A stretch of 64,000 nt of DNA from Ancylobacter tetraedralis. GTDB taxonomy: Bacteria; Pseudomonadota; Alphaproteobacteria; Rhizobiales; Xanthobacteraceae. The stretch lies in the NCBI RefSeq assembly GCF_014195655.1, contig NZ_JACICD010000001.1, positions 720,682-784,681 on the forward strand, given 5' to 3'. Position 1 is the stretch's first letter. Each line of letters begins with the position of its first letter. Positions 1-8,151 of the stretch are shown here, piece by piece. The position numbers and the translations under genes were made by a program. The notes beneath the pieces are model-generated. The model searched no databases, had not been told where the DNA came from, and was given only the letters and a program-made list of their open reading frames with translations.

Positions 1-223
1 CGATCGTGCCACCGGCGCCGGGCACGTTCACCACCTGTACGTTCGACACCAGCTTGTCGGACTGAAGCGCCTGCTGGATCGAGCGGGCGGTCTGGTCCCA
101 GCCGCCGCCGGGGGCGGCGGGGGCGATGATCTTCAGGTCCTTGATCTCGGCATGGGCGGCGCCCATGGGGGCGAAGGCGGCAAGCGCCGCCGCGACGAGT
201 GCCCCGCGCAATATCTGGGTCAT
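1..223 (-). CDS. tctC: Tripartite tricarboxylate transporter substrate-binding protein (TctC/Bug family), N-terminal part
   Basis: Partial gene running off the left edge; only about 74 N-terminal codons are visible. The product starts with a signal peptide (a hydrophobic stretch ending near AAHA) and continues with KIIAPAAPGGGWDQTAR and NVPGAGGTI, the two segments that open the mature domain of Bug/TctC periplasmic binding proteins. These proteins capture carboxylates in the periplasm and deliver them to the TctAB membrane pair, which would lie beyond the window. The ATG at 223 is preceded by GGAGGAAAC, a strong ribosome binding site. The substrate cannot be told from this fragment. Confidence 0.85.
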   Translation of the reverse strand, partial: MTQILRGALVAAALAAFAPMGAAHAEIKDLKIIAPAAPGGGWDQTARSIQQALQSDKLVSNVQVVNVPGAGGTI

Positions 224-246
224 CAGTTTCCTCCGGATTCGGGCGC

Positions 247-261
247 GGGCATGCGATGCCC
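247..261. repeat. Short inverted repeat upstream of tctC
   Basis: GGGCAT (247-252) and ATGCCC (256-261) flank a 3-base centre. The dyad lies about 24 bases ahead of the tctC start, within the 256-bp divergent gap shared with gor. It could be an operator or a leader hairpin; nothing in the sequence distinguishes the two. I see no clear sigma-70 promoter in the gap. Confidence 0.3.
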
Positions 262-479
262 TGAGGCGTTGCTCCCGCCCTTGTGGGTTGAGGAAGCTAG
301 AACCTCCCCCAACGGGAGTCGAGCGCGAACGAGCCATGAAAAGGTCGTAGATCTGCCATGAGCGCGCTTGACGGCGAGGGACGGCGGGGCGACATGCCCA
401 CATGTGGCGGCGATCGGGCCTATCGCGATCCGCGCCACGCAAAGATTGCGGCATATTCCGCCGCGAACCGGAGGCCGCC

Positions 480-1907
480 ATGTCGAGCTTTGCCCCTGAC
501 ACCCGCTACGACGTGGACCTGTTCGTCATTGGCGGGGGCTCGGGGGGCGTGCGGGCCGCCCGCATCGCCGCCGGCTACGGCGCGCGGGTGCGGATCGCCG
601 AGGAATACCGGTTCGGCGGCACCTGCGTCATTCGCGGCTGCGTGCCCAAGAAGCTGTTCGTCTATGCCGCCCGCTTCGCCGGCGAGTTCGCGGACGCCGC
701 CGGCTTCGGCTGGACGGTCGAGGGGGCCCGCTTCGACTGGCCGACCCTGATCGCCAACAAGGACAAGGAGATCACCCGGCTGGAGGCCGCCTATCGCGCC
801 AATCTCGATCGGGCGGGCGTCGAGATGGTGGCCCAGCGTGCCGTGGTCGAGGGTCCCCATGCCGTGCGGCTGGCCGACGGAACGGTGGTGACGGCGGGCA
901 CCATCCTCATCGCCACCGGCGCCCATCCCAATCTCGGCATCGACATTCCCGGCCGGGAGCTTGCCATCACCTCGAACGAGGCTCTGCAACTGCCGCGCCT
1001 GCCGCGCCGCATCGTCATTCAGGGCGGGGGCTATATCGCGCTCGAATTCGCCAGCGTGTTCGCCGCGCTGGGCGCGCAGGTGACGGTGGTGCATCGCGGC
1101 GACAAGCTGCTGCGCGGCTTCGACGAGGAGGTCCGCGACCATCTCGCCAAGGAAATGGCCCAGCACGGCGTCGCCTTCGCCTTCGGCACGACGATCGAGG
1201 GCATTTACGAGGCGGGCGAGGCGGGCAAGCGCGTGCGGCTGAGCGACGGGCGCGACCTGTTCGCGGACGAGGTGATGCTCGCCATTGGCCGCGTTCCCAA
1301 TGTCATCGGTCTCGGCCTCGACGCGGCCGGCGTCGAGCTGAACGCCAATGGCGCCATCACGGTCGACGCCGCCTCGCGCACCAGCGTGCCCTCGATCTAT
1401 GCCGTGGGCGACGTCACCGACCGGGTGGCGCTGACACCCGTCGCCATCCGCGAGGGCCATGCCTTCGCCGATGCGGTGTTCGGCGGCAAGCCGTGGGCGG
1501 TGAATTACGAGGTGATCCCCACCGCCGTGTTCACCGAGCCGGAGGTCGGCGTGGTCGGTCTGTCGGAAGCGCAGGCGCGGGCGCAGGGGCGCCGGCTCGA
1601 CATCTACAAGACCGATTTCCGTCCGCTCAAGGCGACGCTGTCGGGCAGCCCGTCGCGCGTCTTCATGAAGCTGGTGGTCGATCAGGCGAGCGACACGGTG
1701 CTCGGCCTCCACCTCATCGGCGAGGCCTCGGCGGAGATCGTGCAGCTCGCCGCGGTGGCGCTCAACCTCGGGGCCAGCAAGGCGGATTTCGACCGCACCA
1801 TGGCGCTGCATCCCTCCAGCGCGGAGGAGTTGGTGACGATGCGCAGCAAGCATGCCTCCAGCGACCCGCTGCCCGAAGCTTCCGCGCAGGCCACTCCCGC
1901 CTTCTGA
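480..1907 (+). CDS. gor: Glutathione-disulfide reductase
   Basis: 475-residue flavoprotein that reduces glutathione disulfide with NADPH in the cytoplasm. The FAD-binding GGGSGG lies at residues 18-23 and the redox disulfide motif GGTCVIRGC places the two active cysteines at 49 and 54. The pyridine-nucleotide domain contains [10 protein letters not shown], and the C-terminal catalytic pair lies in LHPSSAEE (His near 444, Glu near 449). Length and order of domains match class I disulfide reductases, and the CVIRGC active site separates it from mercuric reductase and lipoamide dehydrogenase. An in-frame upstream start exists at 402, but ATG 480 has GGAGG directly before it and fits the family N-terminus. 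It stands alone, divergent from tctC. Confidence 0.95.
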   Translation: MSSFAPDTRYDVDLFVIGGGSGGVRAARIAAGYGARVRIAEEYRFGGTCVIRGCVPKKLFVYAARFAGEFADAAGFGWTVEGARFDWPTLIANKDKEITRLEAAYRANLDRAGVEMVAQRAVVEGPHAVRLADGTVVTAGTILIATGAHPNLGIDIPGRELAITSNEALQLPRLPRRIVIQGGGYIALEFASVFAALGAQVTVVHRGDKLLRGFDEEVRDHLAKEMAQHGVAFAFGTTIEGIYEAGEAGKRVRLSDGRDLFADEVMLAIGRVPNVIGLGLDAAGVELNANGAITVDAASRTSVPSIYAVGDVTDRVALTPVAIREGHAFADAVFGGKPWAVNYEVIPTAVFTEPEVGVVGLSEAQARAQGRRLDIYKTDFRPLKATLSGSPSRVFMKLVVDQASDTVLGLHLIGEASAEIVQLAAVALNLGASKADFDRTMALHPSSAEELVTMRSKHASSDPLPEASAQATPAF

Positions 1908-1929
1908 TGCCCGCCTTCCGAGGCCCGGG

Positions 1930-1971
1930 GCAAGTTCGCATCGGCGCAAGGCAAGTGCGCATCGGCGCAAG
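1930..1971. repeat. 21-bp tandem duplication between gor and the DAHP synthase gene
   Basis: Two abutting 21-bp copies (1930-1950 and 1951-1971) differ at one base. They begin 23 bp after the gor stop and lie just upstream of a possible -10 element, TATAAG at 2017-2022. The pair could be a recent slippage duplication or a doubled regulatory site. Confidence 0.7.
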
Positions 1972-2082
1972 GATCGGGTGGCGCGAGCGCTCTGGCATTG
2001 GCGGGATGCTTGGGTGTATAAGGCCGGCCTTTCCCGCGCGGAATGGTTGTCCGCCGGGCGTTGGTGCTGTGAGGAGGTCGTC

Positions 2083-3468
2083 ATGTCCGATCGCTGGACG
2101 CCGGAGAGCTGGAGGGCGAAGCCCATTCAGCAGGTGCCGGACTATCCGGATGCCGAAGCGCTCGCTTCGGTGGAGCGTCAGCTTGCCTCCTTTCCCCCGC
2201 TGGTTTTTGCAGGTGAGGCGCGCCGCCTGAAGCGCGAACTGGCCAAGGTGGCCACCGGCGATGCCTTCCTGCTGCAGGGCGGCGATTGCGCCGAGAGCTT
2301 CGCCGAGCATTCCGCCGACAATATCCGCGATTTCTTCCGCGTCTTCCTGCAGATGGCGGTGGTGCTGACCTATGCCGGCGCCTCGCCGGTGGTGAAGGTC
2401 GGGCGCATTGCCGGCCAGTTCGCCAAGCCGCGTTCGGCGCCGATGGAGACCGTGGGCGGGGTGGAACTTCCGTCCTATCGCGGCGACATCGTCAACGACA
2501 TCGATTTCACGCCGGAATCGCGCATTCCCGATCCGCGCCGCCAGCTGGAGGCCTACCGCCAGTCGGCGGCCACGCTGAACCTTCTGCGTGCCTTCGCCAA
2601 TGGCGGCTATGCCAGCCTTGGCAACGCGCATCAGTGGATGCTCGGCTTCATCAAGGATAGCCCGCAGTCCGGCCGCTACCAGGCGCTCGCCGATCGCATC
2701 ACCGAGGCGCTCGACTTCATGCGGGCCATCGGCATCGATCCGGAGACGCATCCGGAAATGCGCTCGACCGAGTTCTTCACCTCGCACGAGGCGCTTCTGC
2801 TCGGCTTCGAGCAGGCGCTGACGCGGGTGGATTCGACCACGGGCGACTGGTACGCGACCTCCGGCCACATGATCTGGGTTGGCGACCGCACGCGCCAGGC
2901 GGACCACGCGCATATCGAATATTGCCGGGGCGTGAAGAACCCGCTCGGCCTGAAATGCGGCCCCTCGCTGAAGCCGGAGGACCTCATCCGCCTCATCGAC
3001 GCGCTGAACCCGCAGAACGAGGCCGGCCGCCTCACGCTGATCGCCCGCTTCGGCGCCGACAAGGTGGGCGACCACCTGCCGGGGCTGGTGCGCGCGGTCG
3101 AGCGCGAGGGCCGCTCCGTGGTGTGGTCCTGCGACCCGATGCACGGCAACACGATCAAGGCCGGCTCGGGTTACAAGACCCGGCCGTTCGACCAGATTCT
3201 CAAGGAGGTGAAGGACTTCTTCGCCGTCCATGCGGCCGAAGGCACTCATGCTGGCGGCGTGCATCTGGAGATGACCGGCAAGAATGTCACCGAGTGCACC
3301 GGCGGCGCTCGCGCAATCTCGGACGCGGACCTCAAGGACCGCTACCACACCTATTGCGACCCGCGGCTCAACGCCGAGCAGGCCATCGAGATGGCCTTCC
3401 TCGTCGCCGAGTTGCTCAAGCAATCCCGCAGCAATCGTGTCCGTCCGGTGACAGTGGCGGCGGAATAG
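2083..3468 (+). CDS. aroF: 3-deoxy-7-phosphoheptulonate (DAHP) synthase, class II
   Basis: 461-residue enzyme of the plant/Mycobacterium-type (class II) DAHP synthases. It condenses phosphoenolpyruvate with erythrose 4-phosphate, the first step of the shikimate pathway. Metal ligands of the family are recognisable: Cys in GGDCAE (residue 69), His in DPMHGN, Glu in [12 protein letters not shown] and Asp in YCDPRLN. The phosphate-binding KPRS is at 115-118. ATG 2083 is preceded by GAGGAGG and gives the normal family length; the same frame is open further upstream but without family homology. The class is certain; the symbol is the one often used in alphaproteobacteria and could equally be aroG or aroH. 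Confidence 0.93.
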   Translation: MSDRWTPESWRAKPIQQVPDYPDAEALASVERQLASFPPLVFAGEARRLKRELAKVATGDAFLLQGGDCAESFAEHSADNIRDFFRVFLQMAVVLTYAGASPVVKVGRIAGQFAKPRSAPMETVGGVELPSYRGDIVNDIDFTPESRIPDPRRQLEAYRQSAATLNLLRAFANGGYASLGNAHQWMLGFIKDSPQSGRYQALADRITEALDFMRAIGIDPETHPEMRSTEFFTSHEALLLGFEQALTRVDSTTGDWYATSGHMIWVGDRTRQADHAHIEYCRGVKNPLGLKCGPSLKPEDLIRLIDALNPQNEAGRLTLIARFGADKVGDHLPGLVRAVEREGRSVVWSCDPMHGNTIKAGSGYKTRPFDQILKEVKDFFAVHAAEGTHAGGVHLEMTGKNVTECTGGARAISDADLKDRYHTYCDPRLNAEQAIEMAFLVAELLKQSRSNRVRPVTVAAE

Positions 3469-3487
3469 CCCGACATATTCAGCAATA

Positions 3488-3568
3488 ACGGCAATCTCTG
3501 GAAAAAGCCTTTGCCGTAACGGATGCCCCTCCGTAAGTTGGTTTCGCCGCAGGCGTAAGTCTGCGGCG
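3488..3568. repeat. Two consecutive inverted repeats in the gap after the DAHP synthase gene
   Basis: First hairpin: ACGGCAA (3488-3494) with TTGCCGT (3511-3517), loop 16. Second hairpin: CGCCGCAG (3545-3552) with CTGCGGCG (3561-3568), loop 8. Neither is followed by a T-run, so they are weak candidates for intrinsic terminators. The second ends 7 bases before the ATG of the next gene and could occlude its ribosome binding site. Confidence 0.45.
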
Positions 3569-3575
3569 GTTGCCA

Positions 3576-4427
3576 ATGCGGGGGGGATCCGGCTTGCGGC
3601 AAAGCGTTTTCGAGAGTGCGGAGCTTTCGGTCATCAAGGTTGCGGGCGAGCGTGACGACGTCGTCTTCGTCACCTTCGAGCCGCTAAATCCATCGCGTAC
3701 CGACGACCGTGAAGGCTTCGGCGAGGCGTTCTTCGCGCGTCGCGGATTCACGGCCTATCATTTCCTCGCGCATACCAATTCCTGGTACCAGCTCGACGAG
3801 ATGCCCGAGGCGCTGGCGCGTGTGCGCGCCGACATCGCCCCCGGCACGCGCGTCATCGGCTATGGCACCAGCATGGGCAGCTATGCCGCCATCCGTTTCT
3901 CGCAGGCGCTGGCGCTCGACACGGTGATCGCCTTCTCGCCGCAGGCCAGCGTCGATCCGCAACTGGTGCGGTGGGAAACGCGCTGGGCTCCGGAGGGCGC
4001 GCGCCTGATGTGGGATCGCAATGCCCCGCGCCGCGAGACCAAGATCTACGCCCTTTTCGACCCGCTCAACCTCGACCGCCGGCATATCAGCCGTCTGCGC
4101 CGGGAGGTCGAGCTTGAGTCGGTGCACACCTATTTCAGCGGCCACGGCTCCATCGGCTACGTCCTGGAATGCGGCCTGCTGGAGAGCGTCATCCTTGACG
4201 TGGTGGGCAACCGGTTCAACGGGGCGGAGCTGGAGGCCAAGCTGTGGCGCCAGCGGGCCTCGACGCCCACCTATGCCAAGATCCGCGCCCGCAAGCGCAC
4301 CGGCCTAATCCGCCGCTTCCGCTATTACTGCATCGAGCGCCTGCTCGACCGCCGGCTCGGGGTGCCCGCCCCGACAGCGGTCTCGGCACCCTCAGTCACG
4401 CTGTTGCCCGAGCGCCAATCGGTCTGA
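3576..4427 (+). CDS. Alpha/beta-hydrolase-like protein of unknown function
   Basis: 283 residues. The segment VIGYGTSMGSYAA carries a nucleophile elbow of the alpha/beta-hydrolase fold (G-x-S-x-G, Ser99). A later FDPLNLDRRH and YFSGHGSIGY offer plausible acid and base residues. There is no signal peptide and no membrane segment, so it is likely cytoplasmic. The C-terminal 60 residues are rich in arginine (KIRARKRTGLIRRFRYY) and are not part of the fold. No strong ribosome binding site precedes the ATG at 3576; TTG 3570 is in the same frame. Neighbours do not suggest a pathway. The fold assignment is moderate and the substrate is unknown. Confidence 0.7.
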   Translation: MRGGSGLRQSVFESAELSVIKVAGERDDVVFVTFEPLNPSRTDDREGFGEAFFARRGFTAYHFLAHTNSWYQLDEMPEALARVRADIAPGTRVIGYGTSMGSYAAIRFSQALALDTVIAFSPQASVDPQLVRWETRWAPEGARLMWDRNAPRRETKIYALFDPLNLDRRHISRLRREVELESVHTYFSGHGSIGYVLECGLLESVILDVVGNRFNGAELEAKLWRQRASTPTYAKIRARKRTGLIRRFRYYCIERLLDRRLGVPAPTAVSAPSVTLLPERQSV

Positions 4428-4483
4428 GGCGGCCGCCGCCTGAACGAGCGGCGACCGCGCGACCGAATCGGGTGCCGGTCCGG

Positions 4484-5506
4484 TCAGTCCGGCCAGCCTT
4501 CCAGCACCACCTTGCCGATGGACCGCCCGCCTTCGATCGATTCATGCGCCCGCGTGAGATTGGCGGCATTGATCACGCCGAAATGCGCACCCAGCGTCGT
4601 GCGCACGGTGCCGGCATCGACCAGCCGCGCCACCTCGTCCAGGATCTCGTGCTGCCGGATCATGTCGCCTGTGTGGAACATGGAGCGGGTGAACATGAAC
4701 TCCCAGTGCAGCGACAGGCTCTTCTGCTTCAGCGGCATCACGTCGAGCGACGCGGGATCGTCGATCAGGGCGATGCGCCCCTGCGGCCGCGCGGCCTTGA
4801 CGATTTCCGCCCAGTGCACATCCGTGTGGGTGAGGCTGTAGGTATAGTCGATCGCCCCCAGCCCGGCCGCCGTCAGTTCCTCGGCAAGCGGGCGGGAATG
4901 GTCGATCACCGCATGGGCGCCCAGCGCTTCCACCCAGGCGCGGCTCTCCGCGCGCGAGGCGGTGCCGATCACCGTGACATCGGTCAGCGCGCGGGCGAAC
5001 TGCGTGGCGAGCGAGCCGACACCGCCGGCCGCGCCGACGATGAGCAACTGGCGCTCCGTGCCACCCATGCCGCGCGGCGGGATGCCGAGACGGTCGAACA
5101 GCCCTTCCCAGGCGGTGAGCGCGGTCAGCGGCAGGGCGGCGGCCTCGGCGAAACCGAGGCTTTTCGGCTTGTGGCCGACGATGCGCTCGTCGACCAGATG
5201 GAACTGCGCATTGGTGCCCGGCCGGCCGAGATCGCCGGCATAGAACACCTCGTCGCCCGGCTTGAACAGCGTGACGGCCGCGCCGACCGCGTCGACGATG
5301 CCGGCGGCATCCCAGCCGAGGATCACCGGTGCCTCCGGCGTGCCGGCGCGGCGCCGGCGCACCTTGGTGTCCACCGGGTTGACCGACACCGCGAGCACGC
5401 GCACGCGCAGGTCGAACGGACCGGGTTCGGGCAGCGGCGCCTCGAAATCGAACAGGGCGCGCGGCTCCGTGATGGGCAGAGACTGGGCGTAACCGATGGC
5501 TTTCAT
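4484..5506 (-). CDS. Zinc-type alcohol dehydrogenase-like / quinone oxidoreductase family protein
   Basis: 340-residue medium-chain dehydrogenase/reductase. The N-terminal GroES-like domain contains SVNPVDTKVRRR and ILGWDAAGIVDAVG; the Rossmann domain has LLIVGAAGGVGSLATQFAR. The cysteine cluster of structural zinc is missing, as in the zeta-crystallin-like quinone reductases, so it is probably an NADPH-dependent enone or quinone reductase. The best match by memory is the zinc-binding alcohol dehydrogenase subfamily TIGR02817. ATG 5506 (MKAIGYAQS) is the usual family start; the upstream in-frame extension is not conserved. It is divergent from an HxlR regulator, a pairing typical of electrophile-responsive reductases. 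Confidence 0.88.
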   Translation of the reverse strand: MKAIGYAQSLPITEPRALFDFEAPLPEPGPFDLRVRVLAVSVNPVDTKVRRRRAGTPEAPVILGWDAAGIVDAVGAAVTLFKPGDEVFYAGDLGRPGTNAQFHLVDERIVGHKPKSLGFAEAAALPLTALTAWEGLFDRLGIPPRGMGGTERQLLIVGAAGGVGSLATQFARALTDVTVIGTASRAESRAWVEALGAHAVIDHSRPLAEELTAAGLGAIDYTYSLTHTDVHWAEIVKAARPQGRIALIDDPASLDVMPLKQKSLSLHWEFMFTRSMFHTGDMIRQHEILDEVARLVDAGTVRTTLGAHFGVINAANLTRAHESIEGGRSIGKVVLEGWPD

Positions 5507-5606
5507 GCGGGCCTCGACGGATGCTGGGCGAACCGGGCGATACCCGGATTTGGCGCCAGTTTCACCAATCGCGCGCCACGCGCAAGAATGCACGGAAAGG
5601 TGGCCA

Positions 5607-5633
5607 TGTATCGACAATGTGGTCTTGTATCGA
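5607..5633. promoter_or_regulatory. Direct repeat TGTATCGA x2, candidate HxlR operator
   Basis: TGTATCGA occurs at 5607-5614 and again at 5626-5633, 19 bp apart, about two helical turns. The repeats lie in the 195-bp divergent gap between the dehydrogenase gene and the hxlR-type gene, where an autoregulatory HxlR operator would be expected. The assignment rests on position and repetition only. Confidence 0.45.
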
Positions 5634-5701
5634 AAAGGATACGCCCTTCCGCGAGCGCCCTCATGCGCCTAGATTCCGCCTGCTACGGGGGAGGCAAGGA
5701 C

Positions 5702-6052
5702 ATGGCGAGGCGTCACGGCACCTATGCGCGCGAGGGCTGCGCGGTCGAGGCGGCGCTGGAGATCATCGGCGCCAAGTGGAAGGGCGGCATCGTCTATCAC
5801 CTGCTGCTGAACAGCGAGCTGCGCTTCAGCGAATTGCAGCGGCGCATGCCGGGCGTCACCCAGCGCATTCTCGCCAAGGCGCTGCGCGAGCTGGAAAGCG
5901 ACGGCGTGCTGCTGCGCACGGTCTACCCCACCGTGCCGCCGCAGGTCGGCTACCGGCTCACGCCGGAGGGCGAGGCGCTGCGCCCCGCCATGATGGCGCT
6001 GCACCAATGGGGCCGCGCGCGCCAGCCGAGCTTCGAGGCCGCCGCCGAGTGA
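5702..6052 (+). CDS. HxlR-family winged-helix transcriptional regulator
   Basis: 116 residues. The early cysteine in REGCAVEAALEIIGAKWKGGIVYHLL and the winged-helix segment LRFSELQRRMPGVTQRILAKALRELESDGVL are diagnostic for the HxlR family (YodB/QorR-like), in which an N-terminal Cys often senses quinones or aldehydes. Here that residue is Cys13. The frame is open far upstream to 4244, but homology begins at ATG 5702, which has GGGGGAGG ahead of it. Divergence from a quinone-reductase-like gene suggests it controls that gene. Confidence 0.92.
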   Translation: MARRHGTYAREGCAVEAALEIIGAKWKGGIVYHLLLNSELRFSELQRRMPGVTQRILAKALRELESDGVLLRTVYPTVPPQVGYRLTPEGEALRPAMMALHQWGRARQPSFEAAAE

Positions 6053-6175
6053 GAGGCTTCCTTGCCCGGCTGCCCCATCCGTGCGCGGGGCGCTGGAACG
6101 CCCGCGCAACTTGTGCTTTGTGAGCCGCGCGAGCCGCCGGGGGGCGCGCGCCGCCGGATTCTGTCGAGAGGTTTC

Positions 6176-8098
6176 TTGGATACGCCCACTAGCAGCCGGG
6201 CCGGCATGGCGGCCGCCGCGCGCGATCTGCCGCGGATTCCCCATCGCGCGCCCAAGCCCCGCGGACCGTTTCGCCGCTGGCTGACCAGCCGGAGCCAGGC
6301 CTTCGGTCGCACGCTCGCCAAGGCGATCTTCGACGCTGCTAACCGCCCGCGCTGGGTCGTGCGCAAGCTGGTCTTCGACGCCTATCGCCGCCCGCGCGAG
6401 AGCTTCGCCCCGCTGGTGATCCGCAAGGACGGCCGCCCGCGCCGCGCCTTCGCCGGCTGGATGGCGGATGTCGATGCCGACCTGCCGCCACTGGTCGCGC
6501 ATGTTCACTTTCCCGTGCCCGCCGAGCTTGAGCGCCCGGCCGCCTTCGTTCTGTGCCGGCATTCGGCCGGGGAGGCGATGCATCTGGTCGAGGCGCTCGC
6601 GGTCGATCACGACGTGATCGTGCTGCTGGTCGATCCGGAGCGGCCCGCGCCCGACATGGCGGCGCATCTGGTGCCGGCCGCGGTGACGATGTCGCGCGTG
6701 CCGTCCCCGGTGTTGCTGAGCGCGCTCGCCCTGCAGGCGCGCGGCCTCGCGCCCCGCTTCGCCGTGGCGGTGGGCATGGACACGGCCGATATCGCGCTCG
6801 CCTTCGAGGCACGCGACATTCCGGTGGTCTTCATCGCCGATGCGGAGAGCGCCCCGCCCGTGCTGGAGCCCCTGCTGCGGCAGGCGACCGAGGTTGTGTT
6901 CTGCTCGCCCACAGCCCTTGCGGCGGCGGACGCGGCCTTCCCGGACTTTGCCGGGCGCGATTATCGGCACATCATCAAGGCCCCGCTCGGCGAGGGCTCG
7001 GCGCGCCTCGCCGCGCTCGGTGCGCTGGCGGCGGGCCGGGTCGAGCGCGAGGTGGCGCTGGCGCTCACCGTCGGGCCGGAGCGGCTGGAAATCCTCGATC
7101 CCGAGAACAAGGGCGGCGACATGGCCGCGACGCTCAGGGCGAAGGTGATCGCCTGGCGCACGCGCCGCACCGGTGGCGAGAAGCTGTTCCGCGACATTCT
7201 CCGCCGGCCCTGCTCGGGCTTCAACCCGATGATCTATGCCGAGCTCAACCCGGTCGACTGCCTCGCCAACCGGCGCTTTCCGCTCGCCCACTGGATCGAG
7301 CGCGGCCAGCCCGAGGGGCCGTGGTCCTATGGCGTGGTGAGGCCGGGAGAGGCGAGCCCCGCCGCTGCCGCGCTCAAGGTCGCGCTGCACGGGCATTTCT
7401 TCTATGTCGACCTGCTGCCGGAAATGCTGGAGCGGCTCACGCGCAACGTGGCGCGGCCCGACCTGTTCCTCACCACCGACAGCGATGCCAAGGTGACGGC
7501 GCTGCGCGCGATCACCGCCGGCTATCCCGCGCGGGTGGAAATCGCCGTCGTGCCCAATCTCGGCCGCGATATCGGCCCCTATTTCACGGCGCTGCGCGAG
7601 CCGCTGCTGAACGGCGGCTATGACGTGTTCTTCCATGTGCACGGCAAGAAGACCAAGGGGCGCCGGCGCAATATCGGCGATCCCTGGCGCACCTTCCTGT
7701 GGGAGAACATGATCGGCGGCCAGCATCCGATGCTGGACGCCATCCTCGCCCGCTTCGCCAGCGATCCCACGGTCGGCCTTGCCTACCCCGAGGACGGGCA
7801 TGTGCTCGACTGGGGGCGCAATGCCGCGATCATCGCCAAGCTGCGCGCCGATCTCGACTTGGGCGAGCCGATGACCGCCTATGTCGATTTTCCCATCGGC
7901 AACATGTTCGCCGCCCGCCCCGCCGCGCTCGCCCCTGTCCTCGCCCTGAAGCTGGACTGGAGCGATTATCCGCCCGAGCCGGTGCCCGATGACGGCACGC
8001 TGCTGCATGCGCTGGAGCGCATCCTCCCGCTCGCCGTGCGCAAGGCGGGCTACCGGGCCGTAGGCGTGCGCGTGCCGGGCACCGACTGGGAGGATTGA
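6176..8098 (+). CDS. RgpF-domain (rhamnan synthesis protein F-like) glycan protein
   Basis: About 640 residues. The C-terminal third (roughly residues 420-640) carries the RgpF signature: LKVALHGHFFYVDLLPEML, VVPNLGRDIGPYF, FFHVHGKKTKG and FPIGNMFAARP. In known systems such proteins take part in rhamnose-rich surface polysaccharide synthesis. The N-terminal two thirds looks like a degenerate glycosyltransferase fold that I cannot assign. The basic extreme N-terminus (PKPRGPFRRWLTSRSQAF) may contact membrane lipids. Start uncertain: TTG 6176 has GAGAGG four bases before it; ATG 6206 has no clear ribosome site. No polysaccharide genes adjoin it. Confidence 0.8.
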   Translation: MDTPTSSRAGMAAAARDLPRIPHRAPKPRGPFRRWLTSRSQAFGRTLAKAIFDAANRPRWVVRKLVFDAYRRPRESFAPLVIRKDGRPRRAFAGWMADVDADLPPLVAHVHFPVPAELERPAAFVLCRHSAGEAMHLVEALAVDHDVIVLLVDPERPAPDMAAHLVPAAVTMSRVPSPVLLSALALQARGLAPRFAVAVGMDTADIALAFEARDIPVVFIADAESAPPVLEPLLRQATEVVFCSPTALAAADAAFPDFAGRDYRHIIKAPLGEGSARLAALGALAAGRVEREVALALTVGPERLEILDPENKGGDMAATLRAKVIAWRTRRTGGEKLFRDILRRPCSGFNPMIYAELNPVDCLANRRFPLAHWIERGQPEGPWSYGVVRPGEASPAAAALKVALHGHFFYVDLLPEMLERLTRNVARPDLFLTTDSDAKVTALRAITAGYPARVEIAVVPNLGRDIGPYFTALREPLLNGGYDVFFHVHGKKTKGRRRNIGDPWRTFLWENMIGGQHPMLDAILARFASDPTVGLAYPEDGHVLDWGRNAAIIAKLRADLDLGEPMTAYVDFPIGNMFAARPAALAPVLALKLDWSDYPPEPVPDDGTLLHALERILPLAVRKAGYRAVGVRVPGTDWED

Positions 8099-8151
8099 GG
8101 CGCGCCCGGTGCGAGAGGTGCAGGATTGCCGATCGGCGGGAGTACGCTTAA

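Noticed and set aside
4244..5701. N-terminal extension of the HxlR frame
   Set aside because: It runs antisense over the dehydrogenase gene; the family N-terminus and the ribosome site are at 5702.
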